Positions 55,692 to 64,000 of a stretch of 64,000 bases of DNA are shown piece after piece. Position 1 is the stretch's first letter, and each line of letters starts with the position of its first letter. Source of the stretch: Pseudoduganella guangdongensis (GTDB lineage Bacteria > Pseudomonadota > Gammaproteobacteria > Burkholderiales > Burkholderiaceae_D); contig NZ_WWCJ01000016.1 of NCBI RefSeq assembly GCF_009857475.1, positions 1 through 64,000 on the forward strand. The letters run 5' to 3'. The notes beneath the pieces are model-generated. The model saw nothing but the letters and a program-made list of their open reading frames with translations, was not told the origin of the DNA and did no database searches. A program made the translations under genes and the position numbers.

Positions 55692-56336
55692 ATGAAACAC
55701 GCCATCCTCACCCTCGCCATCGCCCTCGCCTACGGCAACGCTCTGGCCGCAGCGGTACCTGACAACGCCGCCTTCAGCGCCGCACGCCAGCAATTTGTGG
55801 CCGGCGCCGGCGGCGACGCCTCCGCGCGCGACGCCTCGATCGACGCCTTTGAAAAGCTGGCCGGCAGCCAGCCCGGCAATCCGGTTTACCTGGCCTACCA
55901 GGGCGCCGGCTTCACCCTGCGCGGGCGCGACGCGTTCATGCCCTGGGACAAAATGAAGTTCACCGAAAAAGGCGCCGACATGATCGAAAAGGCCCTGTCG
56001 CTGCTGGCGCCGGAACACGACACCCTGCTGCTGGGCGGCACTCCGGCCAGCATCGAAACCCGCCTGGTGGCCGCCAGCACCCTGCTCGCCATGCCCGAAT
56101 TCATGAACCGCCGCAGCGGCGGCAAGCGCGCCTTGCAAGCGGCGCTCGATTCGCAAGCCCTGGCCCAGGCGCCGGCCCCGGTGCGCGCCAACCTGTTCAG
56201 CGTCGCCGCGCGCGTGGCCGCCGAGGAAAAGCGCAGCGCCGACGAAGTGGGCTACCTGCGCCAGGTGGTGGCGACCCAGGCCACCACGCCGCACGTCGCC
56301 AAGGCCGCCGCCCGCCTGAAGGAGCTGGGCCAATGA
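55692..56336 (+). CDS. Secreted helical-repeat protein, first gene of envelope ABC operon
   Basis: 214 aa with a signal peptide (about 1-20, ending ALAAAV). The mature part is helical and TPR-like (ARQQFVAGAGGD, DAFEKLAGSQPGNPVYLAYQ, AARVAAEEKRSADEVGYLRQ), with no cysteine. It should act in the periplasm. No family was recognised. Its stop overlaps the ATP-binding gene start by 4 nt (ATGA). Confidence 0.7.
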   Translation: MKHAILTLAIALAYGNALAAAVPDNAAFSAARQQFVAGAGGDASARDASIDAFEKLAGSQPGNPVYLAYQGAGFTLRGRDAFMPWDKMKFTEKGADMIEKALSLLAPEHDTLLLGGTPASIETRLVAASTLLAMPEFMNRRSGGKRALQAALDSQALAQAPAPVRANLFSVAARVAAEEKRSADEVGYLRQVVATQATTPHVAKAAARLKELGQ

Positions 56337-57031
56337 GGGCCGGCGAACCGCTGCTGTCGCTGCGCGGCGCCAGCAAGTCCTACACCCTGGGCGGCAACGT
56401 GATCCGCGCCCTGAAATCGGTCGACCTGGGGCTGGTGCGCGGCGAAATCGCCGCCATCACCGGCCCTTCCGGCAGCGGCAAGAGCACCCTGCTCAACCTG
56501 TGCGGCCTGCTCGACACGGCCGACGGCGGCGAACTGCTGTTCGACGGCGAGCCCCTGCCGGCCGGCGACGACGTGCGCCGCACCGCATTGCGGCGCCAGG
56601 CCATCGGCTTCGTTTTCCAGGGCTTTAACCTGGTGCCGGTCATGACCGCCCACGACAACGTCGACTACCCGCTCTACCTGCTCGGCGTGCCGGCCGCCGA
56701 ACGCCGCGCGCGCGTGCAGGAAGCGCTGGCGCGCGTCGGCCTGCAAGACCTGGGCGGGCACAAGCCGGACCAGTTGTCCGGCGGCCAGCGCCAGCGCGTG
56801 GCTATTGCGCGCGCCATCGTCAAGCGCCCGCGCCTGGTCATCGCCGACGAACCAACCGCCAACCTGGACGCGCAAACCGCTTCCCAGATCGTCGGCCTGA
56901 TGCGCGCCCTGGCGCATAACGACGGCACCAGCTTCCTGGTCGCCACGCACGACGAGCGCATGCTGCCGCATTGCGACCGTTCGCTCATGCTGGACGACGG
57001 CGTCCTGCAGGGAGGCATCCATGCTCATTGA
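56333..57031 (+). CDS. ABC transporter ATP-binding protein, LolD/MacB type
   Basis: 232 aa. Walker A GPSGSGKSTLLNL, Q-loop FVFQGFNLVPVM, signature LSGGQRQRVAIARA, Walker B RLVIADEPTANLD and the H-loop ATHDERM are all intact. The sequence is of the LolD/MacB class, whose permeases act mechanically in the envelope rather than pumping solutes through the membrane. The next gene starts 11 nt before its end. Confidence 0.94.
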   Translation: MRAGEPLLSLRGASKSYTLGGNVIRALKSVDLGLVRGEIAAITGPSGSGKSTLLNLCGLLDTADGGELLFDGEPLPAGDDVRRTALRRQAIGFVFQGFNLVPVMTAHDNVDYPLYLLGVPAAERRARVQEALARVGLQDLGGHKPDQLSGGQRQRVAIARAIVKRPRLVIADEPTANLDAQTASQIVGLMRALAHNDGTSFLVATHDERMLPHCDRSLMLDDGVLQGGIHAH

Positions 57032-58277
57032 CTTCAAATGGCTTTCCCTGGCCTGCCGCAACGCCATGCGCAACCGGCGCCGCTCCCTGGTCACCCTGGC
57101 GATTGCCGCCACGGGCACCGCAGCGGCCCTGCTGGGCGGCGGCTTTGCGCTGCATACCTACGAATCGCTGGCGCAGGCCAGCGCGCGCGATACCGGCTAC
57201 CTGGTGCTCGCCGCACCTGGCCATTTCGCCGGCATCGAGAGTATGCCGCTGGAGCACGGCCTGGCGGGCCGCAGCGAACTGACGCGCGAGCTGCTGACCC
57301 ACCCGCAGGTGACGCGCGTGCTGCCGCGCTTGCAGTTCTCCGGCCTGGTCAGCAATGGCGACAAGAGCGAGATCTTCCTCGGCACCGGCGTCGATGCGCG
57401 CCAGGAGTTCCTGGTCAAAGGCCCGTTCATGCAGGTGGAAGACGGCGCCCTGCTGGACGACGGCAACGACAGCAGCGGCGGCGCCGCGGCAGCCGCGCGC
57501 GGCCCCGGCATCGTCCTCGGCAAAGGCCTGGCGCGCATCCTCAACGCCAAGCCGGGCAGCTCCCTCACCCTCATGTCCACCACCACCGCCGGCAGCCTGA
57601 ACGCCATCGACGTCACCGTGACCGGCATCGTCAGCAGCGGCGTCGCCGATATCGACAAGCGCCTCGCCATGGTGGACCTGTCCACCGCGCAGAACCTGCT
57701 GGTGACGGACAAAGTCAGCTACCTGAGCGTCTACCTCGACGAACTCGCACACAGCGACGCCGTCGGCCAAACCTGGCGCAGCCAATACGCCGGCAAGCTG
57801 GAAATCCGCTCCTGGCTGGACCAGGCGGTGTTCTACCAGAGCGTGAAAGGCCTGTACAACCGCATCTTCGGCTTCCTCGGCGTAATCGTGCTGGTGATCG
57901 TGCTGTTCGCCATCGCCAATACCCTGTCGATGGCCGTGCTGGAACGCACCCGCGAGATCGGCACCCTGCGCGCCATGGGCACCACACCCGGCGAGGTCAC
58001 CCGCCTGTTCACGCTGGAAGGCCTGGTGCTGGGCAGCGGCGGCGCCGCCCTGGGCATGGCGTTGGCGGCCGGAGTGGCGCTGGCACTACTAAAGTCCGGC
58101 ATCCAGATGCCCCCTCCACCGGGCCGCACCGCCGGCTATCCGCTGGTCGTCACCGTATCGCCTGCCCTGTACGCCGCCGCCGCGCTGGCCGTCACCGTAC
58201 TGGCGGCACTCGCCTCGCTGCTCGTCAGCCGCAAGGCTGCCAATCAATCCGTTGTGGAAGCACTCGCCCATGTTTAA
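57021..58277 (+). CDS. FtsX-like ABC transporter permease
   Basis: 418 aa with one N-terminal membrane helix (about 17-42), a periplasmic MacB-PCD-like domain (about 45-270), and three C-terminal helices with the family motif VLERTREIGTLRAMGTTPGE between helices two and three. It matches single LolC/LolE-type subunits and would act as a homodimer with the ATPase. It overlaps the next gene by 8 nt. Confidence 0.92.
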   Translation: MLIDFKWLSLACRNAMRNRRRSLVTLAIAATGTAAALLGGGFALHTYESLAQASARDTGYLVLAAPGHFAGIESMPLEHGLAGRSELTRELLTHPQVTRVLPRLQFSGLVSNGDKSEIFLGTGVDARQEFLVKGPFMQVEDGALLDDGNDSSGGAAAAARGPGIVLGKGLARILNAKPGSSLTLMSTTTAGSLNAIDVTVTGIVSSGVADIDKRLAMVDLSTAQNLLVTDKVSYLSVYLDELAHSDAVGQTWRSQYAGKLEIRSWLDQAVFYQSVKGLYNRIFGFLGVIVLVIVLFAIANTLSMAVLERTREIGTLRAMGTTPGEVTRLFTLEGLVLGSGGAALGMALAAGVALALLKSGIQMPPPPGRTAGYPLVVTVSPALYAAAALAVTVLAALASLLVSRKAANQSVVEALAHV

Positions 58278-58974
58278 GACCACGATCGCGGCCATGCTGC
58301 TGGCCGCCTGCGGCAGCGCCGCCGCGCAGGATGTGGAAGCCATCCTGCGCAAAGCCGACACCTACCGCCTGCGCGAAGCGTCCTCGCAACTGGAGACCCT
58401 GGTGCAAACCTATAAGGACGGCAAGCTGGATAAGGAAAAGCGCTACCAGGTGCTGGTGCGGCCCGGCGGCAAATCGCTGGTGCTGTTCCGTTCTCCCGGA
58501 GAGACCGGGCAGAAGGTACTGATGTCCGGCGATGACTTCTGGATGCTGCTGCCCGCCAGCGCGCGGCCTATCCGCATCACGCCGTTGCAAAAGCTGCTGG
58601 GCGACGCATCGACCGCCGACATCACCAACATGACCTGGTCCGGCGACTACCAGGGCAGCATCACGCGTGAGGTCGAGATCAACGGTGTGCCCTGCCTGGA
58701 ACTGGAACTGGCCGCCACACGCAAAAACCTGAGCTACCAACGCCTGGTGCTGCATGTGGCCAAGGCCGACCACCGCCCAGTGCACGCGGACCTGTACGCC
58801 AGCTCCAATAAACGGCTCAAGCAAGCGCGCTTCAGCCAGAACCGCATGGTGCTGGTGGACGAAATCCAGAGCGGACGCGAAACCGTCATCACGACCTTGT
58901 CCAGCAAACCGCGCCAGTTCGGCGACGAATTGTTCAACCCCATGTTCCTGAGCCGTTCCGATGCCGCGCCATAA
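58270..58974 (+). CDS. LolA-like outer-membrane lipoprotein-sorting protein
   Basis: 234 aa from the ATG at 58270 (MFKTTIAAMLLAACGSA). The signal peptide ends AAQD; a lipobox LAAC is also possible at about C15. The mature domain resembles the LolA-like fold: RYQVLVRPGGKSLVLFRSPG, KVLMSGDDFWMLLPASARPI, ISRE-type strands, CLELELAATRKNLSYQRL, and ADLYASSNKRLKQARF. LolA-like proteins carry lipid-anchored or hydrophobic cargo across the periplasm. The gene is between the permease and the barrel protein and overlaps both. Confidence 0.82.
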   Translation: MFKTTIAAMLLAACGSAAAQDVEAILRKADTYRLREASSQLETLVQTYKDGKLDKEKRYQVLVRPGGKSLVLFRSPGETGQKVLMSGDDFWMLLPASARPIRITPLQKLLGDASTADITNMTWSGDYQGSITREVEINGVPCLELELAATRKNLSYQRLVLHVAKADHRPVHADLYASSNKRLKQARFSQNRMVLVDEIQSGRETVITTLSSKPRQFGDELFNPMFLSRSDAAP

Positions 58975-59905
58975 GTTCCCCCTTGCGCTGGCGTGCGCGC
59001 TTGCCCTGCCGCCGGCTACCCATGCCGGCGAGCTGGCGGCCAACGTGCGCGCGCAACTTGGCAGCCAATCCCTGCAAGCCGGCGAGTTGCGCTGGTCCGA
59101 CGGCGCGCTGCGCGGCGTGCTCACCGCCACGCGCGTGGACGGCGGCAACGTGCGCCTGCGCCTCAATGAACTCAGCTACGACCGCGCCCTGGGCAGCGGC
59201 TTCCTCACCGCCGGCAAAAAAGTGATGAGCTGGGACGTCGGCTACGCTTTCCGCCCGCTGGACGTGGTGCAGCGCGAAGACCGCCGCGCGCTCAATCCGT
59301 TGGCGCTGGAAGGCGTTCCCATGCTCGCCTGGGAACGTTTTGACGCCGACAGCGCCACCACCATCGTCTGGGCCAACCCCACCCAAGGCCGCGCTACCAG
59401 CGCCGGCCAGCAGCGCGACGACGAAGCCCTCGCCATCCGCCACTACCGCCAGCGCGGCGCGCGCGACGAATACGCCGTGCTGCGCCTGTCGCGCCGCAAC
59501 GGCATCGAAGCCGGCGCATCGTTCTCGCAGGTCGCCAGCGACGGCTTGGAACTGCACGCCTCTGTGCTCTGGCAACAGCGCCCCGCGCACAGCGGCAAGG
59601 CAATGGCAGGCTTCACCTGGACCACGGAAAGCAAGCTCTCCATCGTCGGCGAAATGTGGACCGACCGCAGCGCAGCACCCGGCCAGCAGCGCAACCGCAT
59701 GCTGCGCGCCGCGCAGTATATCGATGATGTGGAGATATCGGCCGACGTGCTATGGCAGCCGCAAACGGGCAGCCGCATCGGCACTTTGTCGGCCAGTTGG
59801 AAGACCGGCCCCTGGACCCTGTCCGCCAGCTACCGCCGCTACGGCGGCCTGGCCGGGCGCTATATACAGGACACCGCCCTGGCCAGCCTCCAGCGCGGCT
59901 TCTGA
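58961..59905 (+). CDS. Outer-membrane beta-barrel protein, last gene of envelope operon
   Basis: 314 aa with a signal peptide (about 1-22, ending THAGE). The rest is alternating-residue beta strands with aromatic girdles (GGNVRLRLNELSYDRALGSG, SWDVGYAFRPLDVVQRED, LELHASVLWQQRPAHSG, WTLSASYRRYGGLAGRYIQD) and ends with LQRGF, a C-terminal Phe typical of outer-membrane proteins. Family not recognised. It starts 14 nt before the LolA-like stop and ends 2 nt from the convergent LytTR regulator. Confidence 0.75.
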   Translation: MPRHKFPLALACALALPPATHAGELAANVRAQLGSQSLQAGELRWSDGALRGVLTATRVDGGNVRLRLNELSYDRALGSGFLTAGKKVMSWDVGYAFRPLDVVQREDRRALNPLALEGVPMLAWERFDADSATTIVWANPTQGRATSAGQQRDDEALAIRHYRQRGARDEYAVLRLSRRNGIEAGASFSQVASDGLELHASVLWQQRPAHSGKAMAGFTWTTESKLSIVGEMWTDRSAAPGQQRNRMLRAAQYIDDVEISADVLWQPQTGSRIGTLSASWKTGPWTLSASYRRYGGLAGRYIQDTALASLQRGF

Positions 59906-59907
59906 CT

Positions 59908-60699
59908 TCACATCTGGCGGAACAGGTGCGCGTACAAGGGCGACACGCGCAGCTTCTCCGCCCGACTGCGCAAGGCCAGCGACAACTTGCCGCCCTCCTC
60001 GCGCAACGCGCTCAGTACGCATGACGAATTGACGATGGTGCCGCGATGCACCTGCCAGAACAACTGTTCATCGAGCTGCGGCAACAGTTCTTTAAGGCTC
60101 ATGCGGATCAGCAGCTCGCAATCCGCCGTCACCACATTCACATACTTGTCCGCCGCCTCAAAGTACACCACGTCCTCCACTGGCACCATGCGCACCTGGT
60201 TGCCGACGGCGGCGCGGATCACGGTCAGGCGCTGCGCCGGCGGCGCCGCCATCGGCACACCCAGCGCGCGCAGTTGCCCCGCCAGCACCTCCAGCGCTGC
60301 CGCGCCGCCCGCCGGCTTATCCTGCAGCCGCTGCTGCAAGCGCGCCACCGTGCGGCCCAGACGTTCATCGCTGACAGGCTTCAGCACATAATCGGCCGCC
60401 TCACGGTCAAACGCCTGCACCGCGAATTCATCGTACGCCGTTACGAACACCACCTGCGGGAAAGGCGCCGGCCCGGGCCAGGCATCCGCCAGTTCCGCCG
60501 CCACATCCAGCCCGGACTTGCCGGGCATTTTGATATCGAGGAACAGCACCTCCGGCTGCAAAGCCAGCGCCTGCTGCAGCGCATCGATGCCGTTCGCGCA
60601 ATTGGCCACAATCGACAGGCCAGGCCACTGGCGCTGCAAAGCAGCCGCCAGCGTAGCAGCGAGGATGGGTTCGTCTTCAGCAATCAGTGCGGTCGTCAT
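59908..60699 (-). CDS. LytTR-family response regulator
   Basis: 263 aa. Receiver domain (about 1-120) with acidic pocket AEDEP and phospho-Asp D55 (VLFLDIKMPGKSGLDV), KPVSDERL the conserved Lys region, then a LytTR DNA-binding domain (about 160-263; RMVPVEDVVYFEAADKYVNV, FWQVHRGTIVNSSCV). It is transcribed with the histidine kinase 2 nt upstream. It sits tail-to-tail with the envelope operon, so it may control that operon, although no LytTR site was identified. Confidence 0.92.
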   Translation of the reverse strand: MTTALIAEDEPILAATLAAALQRQWPGLSIVANCANGIDALQQALALQPEVLFLDIKMPGKSGLDVAAELADAWPGPAPFPQVVFVTAYDEFAVQAFDREAADYVLKPVSDERLGRTVARLQQRLQDKPAGGAAALEVLAGQLRALGVPMAAPPAQRLTVIRAAVGNQVRMVPVEDVVYFEAADKYVNVVTADCELLIRMSLKELLPQLDEQLFWQVHRGTIVNSSCVLSALREEGGKLSLALRSRAEKLRVSPLYAHLFRQM

Positions 60700-60701
60700 G
60701 G

Positions 60702-61769
60702 TCAGGCAGGCAGGAAAATTCGTGCAAGCGCGCCCTGCGGCGCGGCGTCAAGGGAAAGGGAAGCACGCTCGCCATACAGTCCAAGCAAGCGCTCGCGGAT
60801 ATTAACGAGGCCAAGCCCCGTGCCTGGCTTGCCCGGGCCGGCATCGAGCCCGCGTCCGGTATCCGACACCAGCAGTTCCAGGCCGCCATCCACCGCACGT
60901 GCTGTCACCTGCACATGGCCGCCGGCCACGTTCGGCTCCACGCCGTGGGCAATCGCATTCTCCACCAGCGGCTGCAACAGCATCGGCGGCAGTTCAAGAT
61001 CGCGCAAGCCATCCGGCAGCTCCAACCCATAGCTCAAACGCGCGCCCATGCGCACCGACATCAAGCCAAGGTAAGCATCGAGTAGCGCAAACTCCTGTCC
61101 CAATGTCGTGCGTTCAGCGCGCGCGGCGCTCAAGGTTGCGCGCAAATAGGTAATCAACTGGTCCAGCATGGCCTGCGCGCGGACCGGGTCGAGCGCGATC
61201 AGTCCCTGCAGGTTGGCCAGGGTATTGAACAGCATATGCGGCTCAATCTGGGCCTGCAGCAGCTGCAACTGCGCCTGCAAAGCCTGGCGCTGAACCGCCT
61301 CCGCCCGCGCCTTTGCCATCGCCGCCTCGGCGCGCGCCTGCAACAGCCGGTCGCGGCCCGCAAAGAACACGGTCGCCGCCCCGGTGGCAAAAATGGTGAA
61401 CAGGAAAGCGCTGGTGCCACGCTCGCCACTGAACGAATTCGTAATGTTGATCCGCATCCCAAGCAGCCACGCCGCCAGGTGGGAGCCCAGGAACACGCCT
61501 GCCACAACGCCAGCCGCCAGCACCGGCACGAACAAGAACCAATTGGTTTTGCGCTGTTCGCCCCAAATCGACAGGCGCGTCGCATCGATCAGCAACCAGG
61601 TGATGATGCCGATGCACATGGAGACCACGAGATTCACGCCGAACTGGCGCCCGCTGCCGAACACAAAAGTGATCAGGACCGCGCACAGGACGTTAAAGAC
61701 CGCGACATACAGGCCATCAGTGGCCATGCGCCGCAGGGGGAAATGGAATTGCCGGGTAATTGTCTGCAT
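60702..61769 (-). CDS. LytS-type sensor histidine kinase
   Basis: 355 aa from the ATG at 61769 (MQTITRQF). Four hydrophobic segments lie in about residues 17-138, then a coiled coil and the His_kinase domain with H178 in QAQIEPHMLFNTLANLQGLI. The ATP-binding part has NAIAHGVEPN, DTGRGLDAG and GTGLGLVNIRERL. The short loops between helices suggest it senses membrane stress or a ligand in the membrane. Partner: the LytTR regulator. Confidence 0.92.
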   Translation of the reverse strand: MQTITRQFHFPLRRMATDGLYVAVFNVLCAVLITFVFGSGRQFGVNLVVSMCIGIITWLLIDATRLSIWGEQRKTNWFLFVPVLAAGVVAGVFLGSHLAAWLLGMRINITNSFSGERGTSAFLFTIFATGAATVFFAGRDRLLQARAEAAMAKARAEAVQRQALQAQLQLLQAQIEPHMLFNTLANLQGLIALDPVRAQAMLDQLITYLRATLSAARAERTTLGQEFALLDAYLGLMSVRMGARLSYGLELPDGLRDLELPPMLLQPLVENAIAHGVEPNVAGGHVQVTARAVDGGLELLVSDTGRGLDAGPGKPGTGLGLVNIRERLLGLYGERASLSLDAAPQGALARIFLPA

Positions 61770-61850
61770 GCCAAGAATTGTCGCCTTAACGGCCCTTGCC
61801 TGGCAACATCCATGCGACGAAAAAGCCCCTTCAAGGCGCAAAACGCCTGC

Positions 61851-64000
61851 TCAGAAGCGGTAAGCCAGGCGCAACTGCCAGCGCCGGCCCAGCAAATCAT
61901 AGGTCATGGTGTCGGTATTACCGTCGATCCAGCTCTGGATGAACGGCGCCTTGCGGTCCCACAGGTTCTCCACCGCCAGGGACAACGTCAGCGCCGCGCT
62001 GGCTGCATAACGCAGGCTGGCATTGTGATAAACCACGCTGGGGGCGCTGGCACCGGCGTTGGCCGCCACCCCGTTGATATCGTCCGCCTTGCCGATCAAT
62101 TGCAGGCCATAGCTGCCCGACCAAGCGCCCTTGCCGGCGCTGAGCACAGCGCTCGAGCGCCAGTGCGCAAAGCTGCCGCGGCCGCCGGTGATCTTGCCGG
62201 CATAGGCTATCGTCGCGCCGCCGGGATATGGCGTGACTTCAAAGCGCTGTAGCCGCGTCGCATCGAGCGCCAGCGACATGCGCCAATCGGCCAGCGAGAA
62301 ATCGACCAGTGCGCCCAGGTCCACGCCGCTGATGCGCTGCTGCGCCACGTTCTCCGGCTGCGACGAGAGGAAATCGATATCGCCGGTGGCCGGATCGCGC
62401 GTAAAGCTGGCGGCGCCGCAGAATACGTGCGCCAGTTCCGGCGTGTTGTAGCAGATGGCAAGCTTGGTCGAACCGGGCACGGCCTCGATCGCGTTGTCGA
62501 TGCGAATGTCGAAATAATCCGCCGTCAACGTCACCCGGCGTGAAGGCGTCCAGACCAGTCCCGCGCTCCTGTTCTGCGCCAGCTCCGGCCGCAGCGCCAG
62601 GTTTCCACCTGCCGTGGTCAGGGTCGTGTTCCCCAACTGACGATAACCGGCAGGCACCCCGTCCGCGCGGCAATTGCGGTACACCACCGAATCGGCCGGC
62701 AAGCTGTCCCACCGGTTGCAAGGGTCGCTGGTGGTAAGGGCCTGCGTCATCACTCCGCCGAACAGTTCTGGCACGGTGGGCACACGGAACGCGCGTGACC
62801 GGTTGGCGCGCAGCTTGAGCGGCCCCGCCACCTGCCAATCCAGGCCCGCCTTGTAAGTCCACTGCGCCCCGAACAAATCATAGTGCGAGTAGCGGCCGGC
62901 GGCATTCACGCGCAACGCCGCCAGCACGGGCACGGCCAGCTCCGCATAGGCCTCCCGCGCCAGGTACTTTCCCGCCACCCGGTCCTGCGCGTTGAGATTG
63001 GCCACCCGCGCCACAACCAGCGGATCCGGATCGCGCCAGCCCTGCTCGCGCCGCACTTCCACCCCTGCGGCAAAGCCGATCGCACCGGCAGGCAACTGCA
63101 TCATCTCGCCGCTCAAGCTGGCCTGGAAACTGCGCTGCGCATTGCCGCCCTCGTCGCGGATGGTGGTATGCAGGTAATCCAGCACAGCTGGCGCCAGGGA
63201 ATTCAGGCCGAGGTAATTGCCGCATGGCGCCGCGCCGGCGCGGCCGCAGTTCGCGGCATCCAGCGTCGCCGCAACGCGGTCGAGGTTAATGACATTGGTT
63301 GAGCCGTCTATGCCGGTATTGCGCGCCCAATTCAGCGAGGCCGACCATTCCCATCCGTTCTCGAAGCGTCCACGCAAGCCGCTAACGATGCGCGCCGTCC
63401 GGGTACGCTGGAAAAAGTCGCGCGGGCCGGCCTCCGCTACCCGGCGCCGCTCCAGCACCAGGTCCTGGCCGGTCGGGTTGGTCGGATGCGCGGCAGCGAT
63501 CGCCATCGGGCGGAACACGCCCAGCGTTCCAGGCGAAGCCAGTTGCTCCGAGCGCCGCTCAACGTAGAGCAGTTCATTAAACCAGGCATGGCCGGGCGCC
63601 AACGCCTGCTGGCCGAACAGGCTGGCGCCCAGGCGCCGCACCGGATTGACGGCATTCAGCAGGGTGTTGCTGTTAAAGCCGTGCTTCAGCACGTCATAGG
63701 GCTCATACAGCCCACCCTCGATGAAGTTCACGCGCCGGCCATCGGCCAGGCGCGCACGGCCGCCCGCCGTGGATGAACTGCCGGAGCACACGAGCTGCAT
63801 CCCGTTTGCCGCCAATGGGCACGGCGCGCGCGACGCCATCGGCACCGATTCCTGCCGCGAAAAGTGCAGGCCGGCCGTCCACGCGCCCTGCGCCGTGCGC
63901 CAGCCCAGCGTGCCGTCGGCCGCATGGCTGTCGCCGTCGCCGCGTGTGGTCGCGCCGCTGCGCAGCGCCAGCTCATTGCCCTCCCCGGCTTTGCGCGTGA
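61851..64000 (-). CDS. TonB-dependent receptor, C-terminal part (5' end outside window)
   Basis: The frame is open from the right edge of the window to a stop at 61851, about 716 codons. The visible part is the barrel: ASLSGEMMQLPAGAIGFAAG, KLRANRSRAFRVPTVPELFG, and the closing LLGRRWQLRLAYRF with terminal Phe. The fragment lacks the signal peptide and most of the plug. An internal ATG at 63845 begins in the middle of a strand, and the frame continues upstream as protein-like sequence (GWRTAQGAWTAGLHFSRQE), so it is not the true start. Several cysteine pairs in the extracellular loops (CSGSSS..., CGRAGAAPCGNY, CNRWDS) suggest disulfides. Confidence 0.9.
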   Translation of the reverse strand, partial: TRKAGEGNELALRSGATTRGDGDSHAADGTLGWRTAQGAWTAGLHFSRQESVPMASRAPCPLAANGMQLVCSGSSSTAGGRARLADGRRVNFIEGGLYEPYDVLKHGFNSNTLLNAVNPVRRLGASLFGQQALAPGHAWFNELLYVERRSEQLASPGTLGVFRPMAIAAAHPTNPTGQDLVLERRRVAEAGPRDFFQRTRTARIVSGLRGRFENGWEWSASLNWARNTGIDGSTNVINLDRVAATLDAANCGRAGAAPCGNYLGLNSLAPAVLDYLHTTIRDEGGNAQRSFQASLSGEMMQLPAGAIGFAAGVEVRREQGWRDPDPLVVARVANLNAQDRVAGKYLAREAYAELAVPVLAALRVNAAGRYSHYDLFGAQWTYKAGLDWQVAGPLKLRANRSRAFRVPTVPELFGGVMTQALTTSDPCNRWDSLPADSVVYRNCRADGVPAGYRQLGNTTLTTAGGNLALRPELAQNRSAGLVWTPSRRVTLTADYFDIRIDNAIEAVPGSTKLAICYNTPELAHVFCGAASFTRDPATGDIDFLSSQPENVAQQRISGVDLGALVDFSLADWRMSLALDATRLQRFEVTPYPGGATIAYAGKITGGRGSFAHWRSSAVLSAGKGAWSGSYGLQLIGKADDINGVAANAGASAPSVVYHNASLRYAASAALTLSLAVENLWDRKAPFIQSWIDGNTDTMTYDLLGRRWQLRLAYRF

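Overview
The window is GC-rich chromosomal DNA, densely packed with short intergenic gaps and many 1-14 nt gene overlaps. Gene content points to a free-living, environmental betaproteobacterium, most likely Burkholderiales/Oxalobacteraceae (Massilia/Duganella-like). The reasons are the full iscRSUA-hscBA-fdx-iscX operon, spore-coat-U chaperone/usher pili, a DUF748 protein, pectate lyases with TonB receptors, and many sensory genes. The genus is inferred from gene content, not from a marker gene. No IS element, prophage, integrase or CRISPR array was seen.

Layout. 1-0.6 kb: tail of an Ala/Pro-rich gene and an RDD membrane protein, closed by a strong terminator. 0.8-5.4 kb: a four-gene spore-coat-U pilus operon (subunit, chaperone, usher, two-domain tip protein) with a tiny pilin-like gene facing it. 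6-10 kb: a methyltransferase, a WG-repeat protein, DUF2007, LysR/DUF2798 and an RTX/DUF4214 secreted protein. 10-18.3 kb, all minus strand: the Fe-S assembly operon led by iscR and its own IscR-type operator, followed by a methyltransferase, threonine aldolase and a pseudouridine-synthase homologue lacking the usual catalytic Asp. 18.3-26.5 kb: a uracil-glycosylase-like protein with altered motifs, a TPR membrane protein, a double-core hybrid histidine kinase and a diguanylate cyclase. 26.5-29.7 kb: maleylacetoacetate isomerase, FAH-family hydrolase and a VOC protein, divergent from a LysR regulator (aromatic catabolism tail). 29.7-31.5 kb: ChaC and a PA0069-type radical SAM protein behind a near-perfect LexA box.

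31.6-36.9 kb holds the most system-like uncharacterised module: DUF2760, an Hsp70 and a second Hsp70 with a C-terminal DUF3731-type domain, joined by 4-nt start/stop overlaps. 36.8-41.3 kb: a DTW-domain protein, a short TssM/IcmF-like protein, an M15 peptidase and a single-pass Ala/Pro-rich protein. 41.3-49.8 kb: hydrolase, DUF748, DUF6351 lipoprotein and two pectate lyases, probably one transcription unit behind four copies of a GntR-like palindrome. 50.2-52.6 kb: tRNA-Asn and a TonB receptor.

52.9-61.8 kb: an S8 protease with an unusual Cys cluster, then a five-gene envelope operon (secreted protein, LolD-like ATPase, FtsX-like permease, LolA-like carrier, outer-membrane barrel). The ribosome-binding site of its first gene lies inside a perfect 12-bp inverted repeat. 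A LytS/LytTR two-component pair sits tail-to-tail with it. The window ends inside a second TonB receptor.
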